Of a DNA stretch of 64,000 bases, positions 49,771 through 61,328 are shown one piece after another. The stretch covers positions 62,001 through 126,000 of the forward strand of contig NZ_PZJW01000002.1 of NCBI RefSeq assembly GCF_003206615.1, given 5' to 3'. The stretch's first letter is position 1. Each line of letters opens with the position of its first letter. Both the position numbers and the translations under genes were made by a program. The DNA is from Salinicola acroporae (lineage in GTDB: Bacteria; Pseudomonadota; Gammaproteobacteria; Pseudomonadales; Halomonadaceae). The notes beneath the pieces were generated by a model that was given only the letters and a program-made list of their open reading frames with translations, made no database searches and was not told the DNA's origin.

Positions 49771-51081
49771 TCAACCGGCAACGTCCTGCCAGCGCCCGGC
49801 GCCACGACGCAGCACCAGATGCAGGATAATCGCACCGAAGGTGGCCGTCCCGATGCCATCGAGGGTGAAGCCGCCGAAGTCGATGGAAAAATTGCCGGCA
49901 CCCAGCACCAGGGTCACCGCCGCCACGATCAGGTTGACGTTGTCGCCCAGATCGACACCGTTCTGGATCCAGATACGAGCGCCAGCCACCGCGATCAGGC
50001 CGAACACCACGATCGAGGTGCCAGCCAGCACCGGGCCGGGAATGGTCTGGATCAATGCCCCGAAACGTGGCGAGAAGCCGAGCAGGATGGCGAAACCGGC
50101 AGCGGCGACGAATATCAGGGTCGAGTAGACCCGGGTCACCGCCATCACTCCGATATTCTCGGCATAGGTGGTCACGCCGGTGCCGCCGGATGCCCCGGAA
50201 ACCACCGTCGCCAGGCCGTCACCGACGAAGGCCCGACCGATATAGGGATCGAGATCACGTCCGGTCATCGCCCCTACCGCCTTGATATGGCCAAGGTTCT
50301 CCGCCACCAGGATGATCGCGACCGGCGCGATCAGCACGATCGCATGGGGGCTGAACGACGGCGCCGTGAATGCGGGCACCCCCAACCAGTCGGCCGCACC
50401 GATCGCCGAGAAATCGATCGGTGCTCCCCAGCCGAGACCGTTGGTGACCAGCGCATAGATGGCGTAGGACGCGACCAGACCGGTCAGGATCAGCAACCGC
50501 TGGAGCATGCCCCGGGTCAGCACGGCGGCCAGGCCGACACAAAGGATGGTCACCAGTGCCATCGCCGCGTCGAAACTGGAATCCTTCACGCTGGAGACCG
50601 CCACCGGCGCCAGATTGAGGCCGATGGTCATCACGATCGCCCCGGTTACCACCGGCGGCAGCAGGTACTCGATCCAGCGCGTGCCCAATGCCATGACCAC
50701 CATGCCGATGAGCGTGTAGATCGCACCGCAGGCGATGATGCCCCCCAGCGCCAGACCGATGGAGGGGTTGCCGCCGCTGCCGGCATAACCGGTGGCGGCG
50801 ATCACCACGCCGATGAAGGCAAAGCTGGAGCCCAGGTAGCTGGGAACCCGCCCGCCGACGATCACGAAGAACAGCAGCGTGCCGATGCCCGACATCAGGA
50901 TCGCCAGGTTGGGGTCGAAACCCATCAACAACGGTGCCAGCACGGTGGATCCGAACATCGCCACGGCGTGCTGGATGCCCATCAGCAGCGTCTGCACCGG
51001 CGGCAACGCCTCGTCGGGCGCGACCAGGCCTTGATGGCGAGCGGCATCGACGCGCCGCCAGCGGGGAAACCAGGATGACAT
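49771..51081 (-). CDS. NCS2-family uracil/xanthine permease
   Basis: A 436-residue membrane protein with about twelve to fourteen hydrophobic segments. UraA/RutG-type motifs include LLMGIQHAVAMFGSTVLAP, the substrate-site LVAENLGHIKAVGAMTGRD and SGASGGTGVTTYAENIGV (NAT signature region). It probably imports uracil by proton symport. The ATG at 51081 has GGAG upstream; the frame is open to 51102. It is upstream of chaC on the same strand; no pyrimidine catabolic genes are near. Confidence 0.92.
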   Translation of the reverse strand: MSSWFPRWRRVDAARHQGLVAPDEALPPVQTLLMGIQHAVAMFGSTVLAPLLMGFDPNLAILMSGIGTLLFFVIVGGRVPSYLGSSFAFIGVVIAATGYAGSGGNPSIGLALGGIIACGAIYTLIGMVVMALGTRWIEYLLPPVVTGAIVMTIGLNLAPVAVSSVKDSSFDAAMALVTILCVGLAAVLTRGMLQRLLILTGLVASYAIYALVTNGLGWGAPIDFSAIGAADWLGVPAFTAPSFSPHAIVLIAPVAIILVAENLGHIKAVGAMTGRDLDPYIGRAFVGDGLATVVSGASGGTGVTTYAENIGVMAVTRVYSTLIFVAAAGFAILLGFSPRFGALIQTIPGPVLAGTSIVVFGLIAVAGARIWIQNGVDLGDNVNLIVAAVTLVLGAGNFSIDFGGFTLDGIGTATFGAIILHLVLRRGAGRWQDVAG

Positions 51082-51332
51082 CGGGTTTGTTCTCCAGAGC
51101 AAGGCCGGGCGGCGCCGGCGGCATTCGAGCGCACGGAAGCGGCGGAATTCAGCGTGACCGACGGAGCGACGGCCCGACGCGCATTCTAACGTCAGCGCCG
51201 ACCGGATGCTCCCTTGGCATGGAGCGTCACGAGTGAACTACGCTGAAACCATCGCCCGCGGGGCCGGGCAAGCCCCCCAGCGACGCCATCGGGAGCGACG
51301 GCCCCAACCTCAAGGCATGCCAAGGAGTGGAT

Positions 51333-52526
51333 ATGCAACATTACGACTATCTGATCGTCGGCGCTGGCATGGTTGCCGCCAACGCCGTGGAGGGCATTCG
51401 CGAGCGTGATGCCGAGGGCACCATCGGTATCCTGGGCGCCGAACCCAACGGACCGGTCACCCGCCCTGCGCTCTCGAAGAAACTGTGGACCGATCCTGAT
51501 TTCGGTTATGACAAGATCTGGATGCAGCCGGAACAGCACGCCGGCACGACACTTCACACCGACACCCGCGTCACGGCCATCGACCGTCAGCAGCGGACAG
51601 TGACGACTGCCAGCGGCAATGCCTTCGGCTACGGCAGGCTGTTGCTGGCCACCGGTGGCGCCCCCGTAACGATCGATCTGCCGCCAAGCGAGCGCGTGCG
51701 CTATTTCCGCACCGTCGAGGACTACGACTGCGTGCGGCGGCTCGCCGATCAGGGCCTGCATGTCGCCGTTGTCGGCGGCAGCTATATCGGCACGGAACTG
51801 GCCGCGGCGCTGATCCAGAACGGCTGTCGGGTCACCTTGATCCATCCCGAGGACGTGCTGGGCGGCGCGATGTTCCCGCCCAGCGTCGCCGATCGCTTGC
51901 ACCGGGCATACCTCGACGCGGGCGTTACTCTCCTGGGCGGACGCAAGGTCACCCGCGGACGCGAAGAGGATGGAAGAGTCACCCTTGCGCTGGACGACGG
52001 CGCCAGCCTGGAAGCGGACGCGGCCATCTTCGGGCTGGGCGTCGAGCCCTGCGTGGCATTGGCCGAGGAGGCCGGTCTCGAGACCGACGGCGGGATTCTC
52101 GTCGACGCCCGCCTGACCACCGCGGACGAGGCCATCTTCGCCGCCGGCGATGTCGCGACCTATCCGGATCGGATCCTCGGCCGCTGGCATGCCGAACACG
52201 TCGACAACGCCAACCAGATGGGCCAGACGGTCGGGCGCATCATGACGGGTAGCGACGAGACCTACGACCACACGCCCTACTTCTACTCCAACGTCTTCGA
52301 CTTCGCCTGGAAAGCGGTGGGCCGCATGGACAGTTCGCTGGACATCGTCGAGGACGCCGATCCCGACTCCGACCGGGGGATCTATTACTACCTGAAGAAC
52401 GACAAGGTGGCCGGTGTGCTGCTGCTCGATCTGGACGCCGACCGACTCGACGAAGCGCGAGAGGTTCTCGCGGACTCCTCGCCGCAGCGCGCCGAGACCC
52501 TGGTCGGCCGTATCGCCATGAGCTGA
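51333..52526 (+). CDS. FAD-dependent NAD(P)H oxidoreductase (ferredoxin-reductase/AIF-like)
   Basis: A 397-residue pyridine nucleotide-disulfide oxidoreductase. The FAD motif YDYLIVGAGMVAANAVEGI is at the N-terminus, the NAD(P)H motif VAVVGGSYIGTELAAAL near residue 150, and the second FAD motif EAIFAAGDVATYPD near residue 270. It lacks the redox CxxxxC of thiol reductases, so it more likely passes electrons to a ferredoxin or similar partner; no partner gene is adjacent. AAGGAG is spaced for the ATG at 51333 rather than the GTG at 51327. It stands alone and converges with a small unknown gene. Confidence 0.88.
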   Translation: MQHYDYLIVGAGMVAANAVEGIRERDAEGTIGILGAEPNGPVTRPALSKKLWTDPDFGYDKIWMQPEQHAGTTLHTDTRVTAIDRQQRTVTTASGNAFGYGRLLLATGGAPVTIDLPPSERVRYFRTVEDYDCVRRLADQGLHVAVVGGSYIGTELAAALIQNGCRVTLIHPEDVLGGAMFPPSVADRLHRAYLDAGVTLLGGRKVTRGREEDGRVTLALDDGASLEADAAIFGLGVEPCVALAEEAGLETDGGILVDARLTTADEAIFAAGDVATYPDRILGRWHAEHVDNANQMGQTVGRIMTGSDETYDHTPYFYSNVFDFAWKAVGRMDSSLDIVEDADPDSDRGIYYYLKNDKVAGVLLLDLDADRLDEAREVLADSSPQRAETLVGRIAMS

Positions 52527-52560
52527 TGCGGGCCGGACTTGCGGTCAGCCGAGCGGCGCC

Positions 52561-52800
52561 TCAGTCGCGCGTCGGCAAGCGGGAGGTCAGGATGTTGGAG
52601 CGGCGCTCGATCTCTTCGAGCATACCGACACACTCGTCCGACATCCCGCTGTCGTTGAGCTTGGCCAGCGAAAACAGCGCGTTCAACTGGCCGCTCACCA
52701 GAATGGCCCGATCACCACCGTCCTGATCCAGCACGTGATCTTCCAGCACGCGCAGGTGGGTATTCGCCTGGTCGAGGATATTACGTTCAAGCCTGATCAT
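52561..52800 (-). CDS. Small hypothetical protein
   Basis: A 79-residue, mainly helical, acidic soluble protein (MIRLERNILDQANTHLRVLE at the N-terminus; MSDECVGMLEEIERRSNIL near the C-terminus). GGAAGG is 7 bases before the ATG at 52800. No family is recognised. It converges with the FAD oxidoreductase, with 34 bp between the stops, and has no strand partner nearby. Confidence 0.6.
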   Translation of the reverse strand: MIRLERNILDQANTHLRVLEDHVLDQDGGDRAILVSGQLNALFSLAKLNDSGMSDECVGMLEEIERRSNILTSRLPTRD

Positions 52801-52945
52801 GGTTTGGCCTTCCAAAGTCTGCGGTTCATGTTGGGCGCGCCACTGTAAAGGCTGGCTTCACTTTATACCACCGCCGGGGACGGGCGCTTCTTTTGCTCGG
52901 GTCGGCGAGGAGCGTCACCGGCGCCGGCTCGGGATATCAACGACA

Positions 52946-52999
52946 GACGCCAACGCTGGCGTCGAGACCAGCGTTGGCGTCGAGACCAGCGTTGGCGTC
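52946..52999 (-). terminator. Hairpin with duplicated arm after gltD
   Basis: GACGCCAACGCTGG at 52946-52959 pairs perfectly with CCAGCGTTGGCGTC at 52968-52981, and an 18-bp tandem duplication repeats that arm at 52986-52999. A second hairpin (CGACTCG/CGAGTCG, 53005-53021) lies between it and the gltD stop at 53053. There is no T run. These probably end or stabilise the gltBD transcript. Confidence 0.5.
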
Positions 53000-53052
53000 C
53001 TTCGCGACTCGTCACGAGTCGGTACTCGAGCGCACGAAGCGCCCGGCCGATG

Positions 53053-54567
<1,515 letters not shown>

Positions 54568-54577
54568 TCACCGACTC

Positions 54578-57500
54578 TTATTCAGGCTGCCGCCTGGATT
54601 GGGCCAGCAAACCGTTGAGACTTGCGGCCTTGGGCTTCACCAGCCAGAAATGGCGAATGAAGTCGGAGAAATCCTCGAGAATCGCATGCCCCCGTGGCGA
54701 GTCGGTCTCTTCCACGTATTCGGTAATCACTTCGCGCAGGTGGCGACGGTAGGCTTCCATCGATTCGGTGTTGATCCGATGGATCTCCACCAGCTCATGG
54801 TTGTAGCGATCGACGAAACCGCGATCCTCATCGAGTACGTAGGCGAAACCGCCGGTCATGCCCGCCCCGAAGTTGATCCCGGTCCTGCCCAGCACACAGA
54901 CCAGGCCCCCGGTCATGTATTCGCAGCAGTGGTCGCCGGCGCCCTCGATCACCGCATGCGTACCGGAGTTGCGCACACCGAAGCGCTCGCCGGCCATGCC
55001 GGCGGCGAACAGCTTGCCGTCGGTGGCACCGTAGAGGCAGGTATTGCCGATGATCGCGGTCTCATGGCTGTTGAAGCGGCTGGCCCTGGGCGGCACGATC
55101 ACCACCTTGCCGCCATTCATGCCCTTGCCGACATAGTCGTTGGCATCGCCTTCGAGGTACAGGTTCAGGCCGCGCGCGTTCCACACCCCGAAACTCTGCC
55201 CGGCGACGCCGGTGAAGCGCGCCGTGATCGGGGCATCTTCCAGCCCCGCTTCGCCGTAGCGCTTGGCGATCTCGCCGGAGACCCGGGCCGCCACCGAACG
55301 GTCGCAGTTGGTGATCTTGAACGAGTACTCGCCGCCGGACTTCGACTCGATCGCCGGCAGCAGCGCCTCGAACACCTCCTGATTCTTGGCGCCGGGATCA
55401 TGCGGCACGTTGCGGCTGACCTGACAGAACTGCGGCGCGTCCCTGGGCACGAAGTCGTTGGCCAGCAGCGGGCTCAGATCCAGCTTGCGTTGCGCCGCCG
55501 TTTCGCCCTCCAGCATCTCGAGCAGGTCGGTGCGCCCGATCAGGTCGGTCAACTGGCGCACACCCAGCAGCGCCATCAGTTCACGCACTTCCTCGGCGAT
55601 GAAGCGGAAGTAGTGCTTGACCATGTCGACGGTGCCGCGGAAATGCTCGTCGCGCAGCTCCTGATGCTGGGTGGCGACGCCGGTGGCGCAGTTGTTGAGG
55701 TGGCAGATCTTCAGGTACTTGCAGCCCAGCGCCACCATCGGCGCGGTGCCGAAGCCGAAGCTCTCGGCCCCCAGGATCGCCGCCTTGACCACGTCGAGAC
55801 CGGTCTTGAGGCCACCGTCGGTCTGCAGCCGGATCTTGTCGCGCAGGCCGTTGATGCGCAGCGCCTGGTGCACCTCGGGCAGCCCCAGTTCCCACGGGCT
55901 GCCAGCGTGGCGGATCGAGGTGATCGGGCTCGCCGCGGTGCCGCCGTCGTAGCCGGAGACGGTGATCAGATCGGCATAGGCCTTGGCCACCCCGGTGGCG
56001 ATGGTGCCGATGCCCGGCTCGGAGACCAGCTTGACCGAGACCTGCGCGCTCGGGTTGACCTGCTTGAGGTCGAAGATCAACTGGGCCAGATCCTCGATCG
56101 AGTAGATGTCGTGGTGCGGCGGTGGCGAGATCAGGGTCACGCCGGGCACGGCGTAGCGCAGCCGCGCGATCATCTCGTTGACCTTGCCACCCGGCAGTTG
56201 GCCGCCCTCGCCCGGCTTGGCGCCCTGGGCCACCTTGATCTGCAGCACCTCGGCGTTGACCAGGTAGGCCGGGGTGACGCCGAAGCGCCCGGAGGCGATC
56301 TGCTTGATCTTGGAGGAGCGGATGGTGCCGTAGCGGGCCGGGTCTTCGCCGCCCTCGCCGGAGTTGGAGCGCCCGCCGGTCTCGTTCATCGCCTGGGCCA
56401 GCGCTTCGTGGGCCTCCGGCGACAGCGCCCCCAAGGACATGCCGGCGCTGTCGAAGCGCAGCAGCAGACTCTCGACGGGCTCGATCTCCTCCAGCGGCAA
56501 CGGCTCGGGGGCTGGCTTGAGCTTCAGCAGGTCGCGGATGGTGGCCACCGGACGCTCGTTGACCAGCCGTGCGAACGCTTTCCACTTGGCGTAGTCGCCC
56601 TGCTGGACCGCCTGCTGCAGCAGCATCACCACGTCGGGATTGTAGGCGTGGTACTCGTGACCGTGGACGAACTTGACCAGCCCGCCCTGGCGGATGCCCT
56701 TGCGGGGAATCCAGGCATCGCGTGCGGCCAGCTCCTGCTGCATCTGCAGCTCGCTGAAGCCGGTCCCCTCGATCCGCGACATCATGCCGTCGAAGCACAT
56801 CTGCATCACCTCCGACCCCAAACCGACGGCTTCGAACAACTGCGAGCCGCGGTAGGAGGAGATCTGCGAGATACCCATCTTCGACAGAATCTTGTAAAGC
56901 CCCTTCTGCATGCCCTTGCGGTAGTTCTCGCGGGCGTCCGCCGGATTGCCGACCAGCTCGCCGGTGCGGTGCATGTCCGCCATCACCTGATAAGCCAGGT
57001 ACGGATAGACCGCGGTGGCACCGACGCCGAAGAACACCGCCATCTGATGGGCGTCGCGGGCATAGCCGGTCTCGACCACGATGTTGACACGAGGACGCAG
57101 CGCCAGCTTGGCGAGATGATGATGGACCGCGCCGGTGGCCAGCAGCGCCTGGATCGGCTGCTTGCCCTTTTCCAGCTCGGCATCCGACAGCACCAGGATC
57201 ACCTTGCCATCGCGGGTCGCCTGTTCCGCCTGCTGGCAGAGCGCCATCAGCGCCTGGCGCAGCGAGGTGGTCTCCGGATCGTAGTGCAACGGCAGCCGCA
57301 CCGAGGCGAACGCCGGATCTTCCTGGGTCACCAGCGCGGTGAACTTGCGCGGCGACAGCACCGGGGTGGTCAGGATCAGGCGGTGGGCATGCTCGGGAGT
57401 GGCCTCGAACACGTTCAGCTCGGCCCCGCAGCAGGTCTCCAGCGACATCACGATCGCTTCCCGCAGCGGATCGATGGGCGGATTGGTGACCTGGGCAAAC

Positions 57501-59029
57501 TTCTGGCGGAAGAAATCGGTGAGCAGCCGGTTCTGGCGAGACAGCACCGCCATCGGCGTATCGTCGCCCATCGAGCCCACGGCCTCCTGGCCGCTTTCGG
57601 CGAGCGGTCGCAGCAACTGATCGCGCTCCTCGAAGGTCACCGAGAACATCTTCTGGTAGACGTTGAGCTCGTCGGTTTCCATCGGCTGGAATCGCGCCAG
57701 CTCGGTCAGTGCCGACTCGAGATAGTGGGCGTGTTCCTTCAACCAGCGACGGTAGGGATAGGCGGACTTGAGCCGCTGATCGATATCGTCGGTGTGCAGA
57801 ACCTCACCGGTCTCGGTATCGACGGCGAGAATCTGGCCCGGCCCGACACGGCCCTTGGCGACGACGGACTCCGGCTGGTAGCCCCATACGCCAATCTCGG
57901 AAGAGAGCGTGATGTAGCCGTTGTCGGTGATCACCCAGCGTGCCGGGCGCAGGCCGTTGCGGTCGAGCATGCAGACGGCGTGGCGACCGTCGGTCATCAC
58001 GATGCCGGCGGGCCCGTCCCACGCCTCCATGTGCATGGAGTTGTATTCATAGAAGGCGCGCAGATCGCCATCCATAGTCTCGACGTTCTGCCACGCCGGC
58101 GGCACCATCATGCGCACCGCGTTGTAGAGGTCCATGCCACCGGTGAGCAGCACCTCAAGCATGTTGTCCATGCTCGACGAGTCGGAACCGGTGGTGTTGA
58201 CGATCTCGTCGAGGCCGTCGATATCCGGCAGCAGTTCGCTGACGAAGTTGGCCTTGCGCGCGTTGGCCCAGCCGCGGTTGGCCTCGATGGTATTGATCTC
58301 GCCGTTGTGCGCCATGAAACGAAACGGCTGCGCCAGCGGCCAGCGCGGCGCCGTATTGGTCGAGAAGCGCTGGTGAAAGACACAGACTGAGGTCTCGAGA
58401 CGCTCGTCACCCAGGTCCCGGTAGAAGGTGGGAAGGTCCGCGGGCATCATCAGGCCCTTGTAGGAGACCACCTTGGACGACAGCGAGCAGACGTAGAACT
58501 CCTCTTCCTGGCGCAGCTTCTGCTCGGCCAGGCGACGCGCCATGAACAGTTCGACGTTGAACGCCGCATCGGACTGAGAAACCTCCCCTTCGACGAAGAC
58601 CTGACGGATGCGCGGCAGACACTCGAGAGCCATCGGCCCACACACGCTCGGGTCGGTGGGCACGTCACGCCACCCCTTGACGCTCAGGCCACGCTCGGCG
58701 AGCTCGCCTTCCAGCGTCTCGCGCGCACTTTGCTCGCGAGCATCATCATCGGGGAAGAACACCATGCCGACCGCGAAGCGCTCGCCCAGGGTGACACCCA
58801 ACTGATCCTCGGCCAGCGCGCGCATGAAGCTCATCGGCATTTTCAGCAGCAGGCCGCAGCCATCGCCAGTCTTGCCATCCGCCGCGATGCCGCCACGGTG
58901 GGTCATGCAGGTCAATGACTCGATCGCCGTCTTGAGCAGATCGTGACTGGCCTGCCCCTCCATATGAGCAATCAGGCCGAAACCGCAGTTGTCGCGGAAT
59001 TCGCCAGGCTGGTGAAGACCTCTCATCAT
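54578..59029 (-). CDS. gltB: Glutamate synthase large subunit
   Basis: A 1483-residue subunit. A short propeptide precedes the nucleophile C15 in [13 protein letters not shown]; the class II amidotransferase, central, FMN-binding and GXGXG domains follow. The [3Fe-4S] ligands are in [19 protein letters not shown]. It uses glutamine amide nitrogen to make glutamate, the main organic anion and precursor of osmolytes in halophiles. GAGG precedes the ATG. It is upstream of gltD, as usual. An inverted repeat 25-44 bp upstream may be an operator. Confidence 0.98.
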   Translation of the reverse strand: MMRGLHQPGEFRDNCGFGLIAHMEGQASHDLLKTAIESLTCMTHRGGIAADGKTGDGCGLLLKMPMSFMRALAEDQLGVTLGERFAVGMVFFPDDDAREQSARETLEGELAERGLSVKGWRDVPTDPSVCGPMALECLPRIRQVFVEGEVSQSDAAFNVELFMARRLAEQKLRQEEEFYVCSLSSKVVSYKGLMMPADLPTFYRDLGDERLETSVCVFHQRFSTNTAPRWPLAQPFRFMAHNGEINTIEANRGWANARKANFVSELLPDIDGLDEIVNTTGSDSSSMDNMLEVLLTGGMDLYNAVRMMVPPAWQNVETMDGDLRAFYEYNSMHMEAWDGPAGIVMTDGRHAVCMLDRNGLRPARWVITDNGYITLSSEIGVWGYQPESVVAKGRVGPGQILAVDTETGEVLHTDDIDQRLKSAYPYRRWLKEHAHYLESALTELARFQPMETDELNVYQKMFSVTFEERDQLLRPLAESGQEAVGSMGDDTPMAVLSRQNRLLTDFFRQKFAQVTNPPIDPLREAIVMSLETCCGAELNVFEATPEHAHRLILTTPVLSPRKFTALVTQEDPAFASVRLPLHYDPETTSLRQALMALCQQAEQATRDGKVILVLSDAELEKGKQPIQALLATGAVHHHLAKLALRPRVNIVVETGYARDAHQMAVFFGVGATAVYPYLAYQVMADMHRTGELVGNPADARENYRKGMQKGLYKILSKMGISQISSYRGSQLFEAVGLGSEVMQMCFDGMMSRIEGTGFSELQMQQELAARDAWIPRKGIRQGGLVKFVHGHEYHAYNPDVVMLLQQAVQQGDYAKWKAFARLVNERPVATIRDLLKLKPAPEPLPLEEIEPVESLLLRFDSAGMSLGALSPEAHEALAQAMNETGGRSNSGEGGEDPARYGTIRSSKIKQIASGRFGVTPAYLVNAEVLQIKVAQGAKPGEGGQLPGGKVNEMIARLRYAVPGVTLISPPPHHDIYSIEDLAQLIFDLKQVNPSAQVSVKLVSEPGIGTIATGVAKAYADLITVSGYDGGTAASPITSIRHAGSPWELGLPEVHQALRINGLRDKIRLQTDGGLKTGLDVVKAAILGAESFGFGTAPMVALGCKYLKICHLNNCATGVATQHQELRDEHFRGTVDMVKHYFRFIAEEVRELMALLGVRQLTDLIGRTDLLEMLEGETAAQRKLDLSPLLANDFVPRDAPQFCQVSRNVPHDPGAKNQEVFEALLPAIESKSGGEYSFKITNCDRSVAARVSGEIAKRYGEAGLEDAPITARFTGVAGQSFGVWNARGLNLYLEGDANDYVGKGMNGGKVVIVPPRASRFNSHETAIIGNTCLYGATDGKLFAAGMAGERFGVRNSGTHAVIEGAGDHCCEYMTGGLVCVLGRTGINFGAGMTGGFAYVLDEDRGFVDRYNHELVEIHRINTESMEAYRRHLREVITEYVEETDSPRGHAILEDFSDFIRHFWLVKPKAASLNGLLAQSRRQPE

Positions 59030-59649
59030 GGGCGTGCCTCACAAAGCTGTTCGGAATACAGGGTATTGTATTCGGTCCGGTATAAAGAGATAATATAAGG
59101 TTTTCTTATTTTTCCGACTGGATTACCAGTAGCGCCATGGACCCGATTTTCGTCTCGAGCCGCCGACAGCACAGAGGCCGGCGGGCCGCAAAAAGGCCGG
59201 ACAGAATAGCCAGTCAGCCCCTCCAGCGCAATTCGAGCGCCGGGCTTTCTCGCTGCAAATGCATTTAAAATCGAAGACTTAGCGGAAAACCCAATCAAAA
59301 TACACTGCTAGCACAAAGGCTTAGGCTCCAACATAGACCAAAGTCCAATACCTTGTGCGGGATGGCCCGAATCATCGTGAGACCCAGGCGCGACGCCCAT
59401 ACCGATACGGCATGGAGCATACCAATTATATCGACAACGCCCGGAAAGAACAGCCGTCGATACCCCGATTATCTCAGGGCGAGCGCCATGGGCGGCCACC
59501 CCGCCGAACGCTATGACGGGACTGCCGAGGCAGTGTCTATGCTTGGGACGATCCCTGAGAACGGCACGGGCCGGCGCCAGCGGCACAACCGCGCCGGAAC
59601 AGCGCCGGGGAAGGGAGATGGGGTAAAGCCGAATAGGGGAAGAGGCGCC
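59030..59649. other. 620-bp gene-free gap between gltB and aroB
   Basis: I see no convincing gene on either strand. The half near gltB (59041-59120 and 59255-59330) is AT-rich, with candidate -10 elements for gltB (minus-strand TATATT and TACAAT) and an AAATGCATTT palindrome at 59257-59266. The half near aroB is GC-rich, with only shadow frames. In many gammaproteobacteria this position between aroB and gltB holds damX (SPOR domain), which is not found here. Confidence 0.6.
59054..59073. promoter_or_regulatory. Inverted repeat upstream of gltB
   Basis: GAATACA (59054-59060) and TGTATTC (59067-59073) form a perfect 7-bp inverted repeat with a 6-base spacer, 25-44 bp upstream of the gltB start, overlapping a candidate -10 (minus-strand TACAAT). 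The arrangement suits a dimeric repressor or activator of gltBD; the protein is not known from this window. Confidence 0.5.
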
Positions 59650-60762
59650 TCAGCCTCGGGGAAAGCGTTCCAGCAGTCGGTGGAGCAGCTCGGCCTCGGT
59701 ATCGTCCCGGATCGCGGCGCGCCCCAGCGCCTCGAGCAGAATCAGCCGCAGCCGACTGTCGAGATTCTTCTTGTCGAGACGCATGCGAGAGAGAAAATCC
59801 CCGGCCTGCATGTTGGCCGGCGCCGTGACCGGGAGGTCCGCCGCGATCAGAATCGCCGCGACGCGCTCGACATCGGCCTCGCTCAGCCAGCCGCGGGCGG
59901 CGGATAGCCGGGCCGCCATCATCATGCCGGCACCCACCGCTTCACCGTGCAGCCAGTTGCCGTAGCCCTGATGCGCCTCGATGGCGTGACCGAAGGTATG
60001 CCCCAGATTGAGCAGCGCCCGCACGCCCTGCTCTGTCTCGTCCTCGGCGACGACTTCCGCCTTGATCTCGCAACTGCGGCGAATGGCGTGACGAATGGCG
60101 GCCTCGTCGAGCACCCGGAGTGCCGCCAGATTCTCCTCCAGCCATTCGAGGAAGGGGAGGTCCCAGATCAGGCCGTACTTGATCACCTCCGCCAACCCCG
60201 CGGATAGCTCCCGGGCCGGCAGCGTTCGCAAGGTATCGGTATCGACGATCACCGCCCGGGGCTGCCAGAACGCGCCGATCATGTTCTTGCCACGCGGGTG
60301 ATTGACCCCCGTCTTGCCGCCCACGGAGGAGTCGACCTGGGCCAGCAGCGTGGTGGGAATCTGGATGAACGCGACACCGCGCTGATAGCTGGCGGCTGCA
60401 TAGCCCGCCATGTCGCCGATAACGCCGCCACCCAACGCGATCAACGTGCAGCGACGATTGAAGCCGGCCGCCAGCAGGGCGTCCCAGATCCGCTCGACCG
60501 ACGCCAGCGTCTTGGTCGCCTCGCCATCGGGCAGGACGACTTCCCGGATTTCGAGATCGGCACCGGCCAGCGTCTGCTTGAGCGCCGCCAGGTAATGCGG
60601 GGCGATCACCTCGTTGGTCACGATCATCACCTGGCGGCCCGCCAGGTACGGCAGCAGGTGTTCCCGACTCGCCAGAACGCCCGCGCCGATGTGGATTGGA
60701 TAACTGCGCTCGCCCAACGACACGCTCAGCGATTCCACCGAAAGCGAAGAGACTGACGACAT
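59650..60762 (-). CDS. aroB: 3-dehydroquinate synthase
   Basis: A 370-residue enzyme for the second shikimate-pathway step (DAHP to 3-dehydroquinate). NAD and metal motifs: ALGGGVIGDMAGYAAASYQR, IPTTLLAQVDSSVGGKTGVN, AEVIKYGLI and LNLGHTFGHAIEAHQGYG. It starts 5 bases after aroK, so the two are co-transcribed with pilPQ. Confidence 0.97.
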   Translation of the reverse strand: MSSVSSLSVESLSVSLGERSYPIHIGAGVLASREHLLPYLAGRQVMIVTNEVIAPHYLAALKQTLAGADLEIREVVLPDGEATKTLASVERIWDALLAAGFNRRCTLIALGGGVIGDMAGYAAASYQRGVAFIQIPTTLLAQVDSSVGGKTGVNHPRGKNMIGAFWQPRAVIVDTDTLRTLPARELSAGLAEVIKYGLIWDLPFLEWLEENLAALRVLDEAAIRHAIRRSCEIKAEVVAEDETEQGVRALLNLGHTFGHAIEAHQGYGNWLHGEAVGAGMMMAARLSAARGWLSEADVERVAAILIAADLPVTAPANMQAGDFLSRMRLDKKNLDSRLRLILLEALGRAAIRDDTEAELLHRLLERFPRG

Positions 60763-60767
60763 GGGAA

Positions 60768-61328
60768 TTACCTCTGATGAGAGAGTGGCGACGAGTCACC
60801 GAGCGGCTCGGCGAGACGGGAGACGCGGCGCAGGATATCACCGACCACGCTTCTGGGACCGCGACGATCCGTCCGCACGACGACATCCGCCGTGGCGCGA
60901 TAGAGCGGGTCGCGAATCGCGAACAGCTCCCTCAGCACCTGCTCCGGATTGGCATTCTGCAGCAGCGGCCGGTTGCGATCCCGCGAGGTACGTCGAATCT
61001 GCTGCTCGACGGTAGTGGCCAGGTAGATCACCGTACCCCGCTCTCGCAGCAGCTGCCGGTTGACTTCACGCATGACCGCGCCCCCGCCCGTCGCCATCAC
61101 GACTTCACTGCGCTGGGTGAGTTCGTCGAGCATGGCCGTCTCTCGATCACGAAACCCCTGCTCGCCCTCGACATCGAAAATCCACGGGATATTCGCCCCG
61201 CACCGACCCTCTATCTGATGGTCGCTATCCAGGAATTCGCGCTGCAATTCGGCCGCCAAAAGGCGGCCGATTGTGCTTTTGCCGGCCCCCATGGGACCGA
61301 TGAGAAAAAGATTGGGAAGCGACCGCAT
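60768..61328 (-). CDS. aroK: Shikimate kinase
   Basis: A 186-residue P-loop kinase phosphorylating shikimate at the 3-hydroxyl. Motifs: [35 protein letters not shown] and [11 protein letters not shown], plus the lid RNRPLLQ. Its ATG overlaps the pilQ stop by one base, the conserved pilQ-aroK-aroB arrangement. Confidence 0.97.
   Translation of the reverse strand: MRSLPNLFLIGPMGAGKSTIGRLLAAELQREFLDSDHQIEGRCGANIPWIFDVEGEQGFRDRETAMLDELTQRSEVVMATGGGAVMREVNRQLLRERGTVIYLATTVEQQIRRTSRDRNRPLLQNANPEQVLRELFAIRDPLYRATADVVVRTDRRGPRSVVGDILRRVSRLAEPLGDSSPLSHQR

Noticed and set aside
52946-52999. The 18-bp tandem repeat as a CRISPR or satellite array
   Set aside because: Only two copies without spacers; it is part of a hairpin after gltD.
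59353-59907. A 184-codon plus-strand frame running from the gltB-aroB gap into aroB
   Set aside because: More than half is aroB antisense; the remainder has no recognisable domain or start signal.
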